The translations under genes and the position numbers were made by a program. Under the pieces are notes generated by a model. That model saw only the letters and a program-made list of their open reading frames with translations, had not been told where the DNA came from and did not search any database. From NCBI GenBank assembly GCA_963693635.1, contig CAVOBC010000018.1, positions 1 to 25,693 on the forward strand: a stretch of DNA of 25,693 nucleotides. Reading direction: 5' to 3'. This DNA comes from CAVOBC01 sp963693635. GTDB lineage: Bacteria > Pseudomonadota > Gammaproteobacteria > Pseudomonadales > Azotimanducaceae. This document shows, in pieces, positions 23,962 to 25,693 of this stretch (the first letter of the stretch is position 1; every line of letters starts with the position of its first letter).

Positions 23962-24702
23962 ATGCTCGATCTGCACTACTGGCCGACGCCCAATGGCAAA
24001 AAGGTCACCATTCAGCTTGAAGAATGCGGCCTTGATTACAATCTGGTCGCCTGCAACATCGGTCGAGGTGATCAGTTCACCGATGAGTTTCTGAGGATAA
24101 ATCCAAACAACCGGATGCCCGCGCTGGTCGACCATGACCCGGCAGGTGGTGGCGATCCAATTTCGGTCTTCGAATCTGGCGCCATCATGCTGTATCTGGC
24201 AGAGAAGACGGGCAAGTTCATGCCAAACGATGCCCGCGGCAAATACGAGGTCGTGCAGTGGGTGATGTGGCAGATGGCCAACCAGGGGCCGAAGACCGGT
24301 GAGTGCGGCCACTTTCGGCGCCTGGGCGAGGGGCAAGGGGAGCAGACCTACGCGGTGACCCGCTTTACCGACGAGGTCAACCGCTTCTACGGCGTGCTCA
24401 ACAACCAGTTGTACAACCGCCGTTACCTCTGCGGCGACGAGTACACCGTCGCAGACATGATCTGTTATCCGTGGACCGTCGGCTGGGAAGGTCAGGGCCA
24501 GGACATCTCCGAGTTCAAGTACTTCAAGCGCTGGTTCGACGAGTTGGGTGCGCGTCCGGCGGTGCAGCGCGGTATGGTGGCGGGGTCCGACTTCGCCACC
24601 GACTTTTCCGGTCTGTCAAAAGAAGAAGGCGCCAAGCTGCGAGCGCTCCTTTACAACCAGCGTGCGCGGCCCGCGCCAGCGACAGGTGGCATTGATAGCT
24701 GA
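23962..24702 (+). CDS. Glutathione S-transferase, nu-class-like
   Basis: 246-residue GST. The thioredoxin-like N-terminal domain has TPNGKK at residues 9-14, the NPNNRMPALVD segment with the cis-proline P53, and the gamma-glutamyl-binding E71-S72 (FESGAI). These are features of the YfcG/YghU (nu) class, which binds GSH/GSSG and shows disulphide-bond reductase activity rather than tyrosine-dependent conjugation. The C-terminal helical domain ends in DFSGLSKEEGAKLRALLYNQ. GAGGGAAGAACG precedes the ATG. It probably protects against or conjugates reactive products of the surrounding oxygenases; the last point is inference. Confidence 0.93.
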   Translation: MLDLHYWPTPNGKKVTIQLEECGLDYNLVACNIGRGDQFTDEFLRINPNNRMPALVDHDPAGGGDPISVFESGAIMLYLAEKTGKFMPNDARGKYEVVQWVMWQMANQGPKTGECGHFRRLGEGQGEQTYAVTRFTDEVNRFYGVLNNQLYNRRYLCGDEYTVADMICYPWTVGWEGQGQDISEFKYFKRWFDELGARPAVQRGMVAGSDFATDFSGLSKEEGAKLRALLYNQRARPAPATGGIDS

Positions 24703-25309
24703 CTCCGGTGGCCAATAATGGGCCAGGGACCCCTTTGTAAACGCACGTCAGGGGAGCGCCACAGGGACGGCCGTTTCACAGTCTTCACTCTCGCAGTGGG
24801 CCTTGTTGGAGCAGGCATTGCCGGACGCAGGCATACCGCCTCTGTGTGGGCAGCAGTGAAGGGAACAGATCTCTGCCGCGGTTAGCCGGGCGCCATCAGG
24901 CACTTGCCCCGGACGCAATGCCGAGTTCAGTCTCCAGAACCCGCGAACCGGTAACGTGTACGCACCGCGCACTTCAGGCGATAGGGCGAAACAGAATCAA
25001 GATGTGTCCGTTCGGCAGTCGTCGGGCGGGTGGTTGGACGAAGCGGTGCGGCATCATGCTGGCCGTACAGGTGCCAACGCCAACAAGTACGGAAAGGAAC
25101 CGAGAAGGAGCAACAAGAAGGTCTGTCCGCACGCGTCGCCGCGCGAGGTTTAGCACTTTCTGCCCTGCAAACGGCCGATCGGTCTGCCTGCGGCGGCGCC
25201 TGACATTGGGCGTGTCCGGGGTGTTTAAGGTCCCATGTCGTCGAACTTCTTTACACGCGCCCTCGCTGTCTCCCCGTTAGCTGATTACAATCAATGACTT
25301 AGAAGCTAG
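24703..25309. other. Mostly non-coding 600-bp stretch
   Basis: I find no recognisable gene. A weak hairpin TGGCC-N7-GGCCA at 24709-24725 directly follows the GST gene. A doubtful Cys-rich frame is at 24748-24972 (minus). Other open frames are arginine-rich and look like chance. Together with the broken fragment that follows, it looks like decayed accessory DNA. Confidence 0.5.
24748..24972 (-). CDS. Doubtful Cys-rich small protein
   Basis: 74-residue frame from a GTG at 24972. I do not recognise it. The second half has seven cysteines in EICSLHCCPHRGGMP and SGNACSNKAHCESEDCET, an order that looks more like a real disulphide- or metal-binding segment than chance. There is no signal peptide and no clear ribosome site; it may be the 3' end of a decayed gene. 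Confidence 0.22.
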   Translation of the reverse strand: MRGAYTLPVRGFWRLNSALRPGQVPDGARLTAAEICSLHCCPHRGGMPASGNACSNKAHCESEDCETAVPVALP

Positions 25310-25693
25310 GGGGGTGAATATTTCGAGTCCTTCGGCAGCGACACGACTTTCGGAAACACGTCCGTCGCACTGGCAAGCGGTATGACCATCGGGACCATGA
25401 CGACTACATTGTCGTCGTACAACTTTATTGACGTGTTGCCACTTGCCTCATCCGAGAGTGATGTCAACGGCACTAATAACGCGCGGGTCTTTAACCTTGC
25501 GTCGGGGGGAGGGGCAACCTCGCCGTTCGTGACATTCGGTGCAGGCGTTTCCGCATTCGGAGCCGACTTCAAAAATCTGAACGACACTGCCCTGCGTACG
25601 AAGGTCAAAGTGTATGACGGTGCAACACTACTCGCGACATTGTCACCATCCGTCGTAGCAATCGGTGCCGTTAGATTCTAGGGGTTCGCTGCC
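25310..25693 (+). pseudogene. PEP-CTERM-type exported protein fragment with internal stop, runs off the edge
   Basis: From 25310 the frame reads as the middle of a secreted beta-rich protein of the PEP-CTERM kind: EYFESFGSDTTFGNTSVAL, AFGADFKNLN, VYDGATLLATLSP, AIGAVRF. The similarity starts before the first ATG (25382), and a stop codon just upstream (25307) leaves no signal peptide. A TAG at 25679-25681 interrupts the frame, while the codons after it (GFAA) continue the expected pattern of VRFxGF. This suggests loss of the 5' end and a nonsense change. The sorting signal would lie beyond the window. Confidence 0.55.

Noticed and set aside
24846..25280. 144-residue plus-strand Arg-rich frame
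   Set aside because: Composition is chance-like (many Arg, Ser, Thr) and there is no motif or ribosome site.

Overview
The window is GC-rich bacterial DNA packed with genes for small-molecule catabolism. There are 18 protein genes I am confident of, one gene with an internal stop, two remnants of PEP-CTERM (exosortase-target) proteins, two doubtful small genes and one short MITE-like element. I see no rRNA, tRNA, CRISPR array, intact transposase or transcription regulator. PEP-CTERM remnants, Shine-Dalgarno sites and the mix of families suggest a Gram-negative proteobacterium, probably a free-living (marine or soil) gammaproteobacterium-like lineage. That placement is inference. The stacking of PhyH dioxygenases, a luciferase-like flavin monooxygenase, an enolase-superfamily dehydratase, a Rieske oxygenase and SDRs resembles the oxidative-enzyme expansions known from bacteria that live on recalcitrant organic matter.

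Left part (1-7504): the 3' end of a PhyH dioxygenase; an SDR followed by a D-galactonate dehydratase (dgoD, with length and catalytic residue numbers matching my recollection of the E. coli enzyme); an acyl-CoA synthetase; then on the minus strand a CitE/HpcH-type CoA-ester lyase, divergent from an aldo/keto reductase that converges on an enoyl-CoA hydratase/isomerase-family gene. The CoA genes together look like activation, hydration/isomerisation and C-C cleavage of an acyl chain.

Middle (7505-15892): a scarred stretch with a strong terminator hairpin, three 20-bp tandem repeats, a 5'-truncated PEP-CTERM gene and a small unknown gene; a second PhyH enzyme; a nitroreductase divergent from a tight four-gene operon. 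That operon encodes a luciferase-like monooxygenase, an acetoacetate-decarboxylase-fold protein lacking the Schiff-base lysine, a penicillin-acylase-family Ntn hydrolase without a visible signal peptide, and an MFS transporter, joined by a 1-nt gap, a 13-nt gap and a 4-nt overlap. This is the best candidate for an undescribed pathway.

Right part (15893-25693): a Baeyer-Villiger monooxygenase, a zinc-type alcohol dehydrogenase, an NTF2/SnoaL-like protein, a MITE-like insertion, an aminoglycoside-phosphotransferase-like kinase gene with an in-frame amber stop, an esterase, a Rieske oxygenase (minus strand), a nu-class-like glutathione S-transferase, about 600 bp with little clear coding, and a broken PEP-CTERM-like fragment at the edge. 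The alcohol dehydrogenase, Baeyer-Villiger enzyme and esterase would make a complete alcohol to ketone to ester to acid plus alcohol route.
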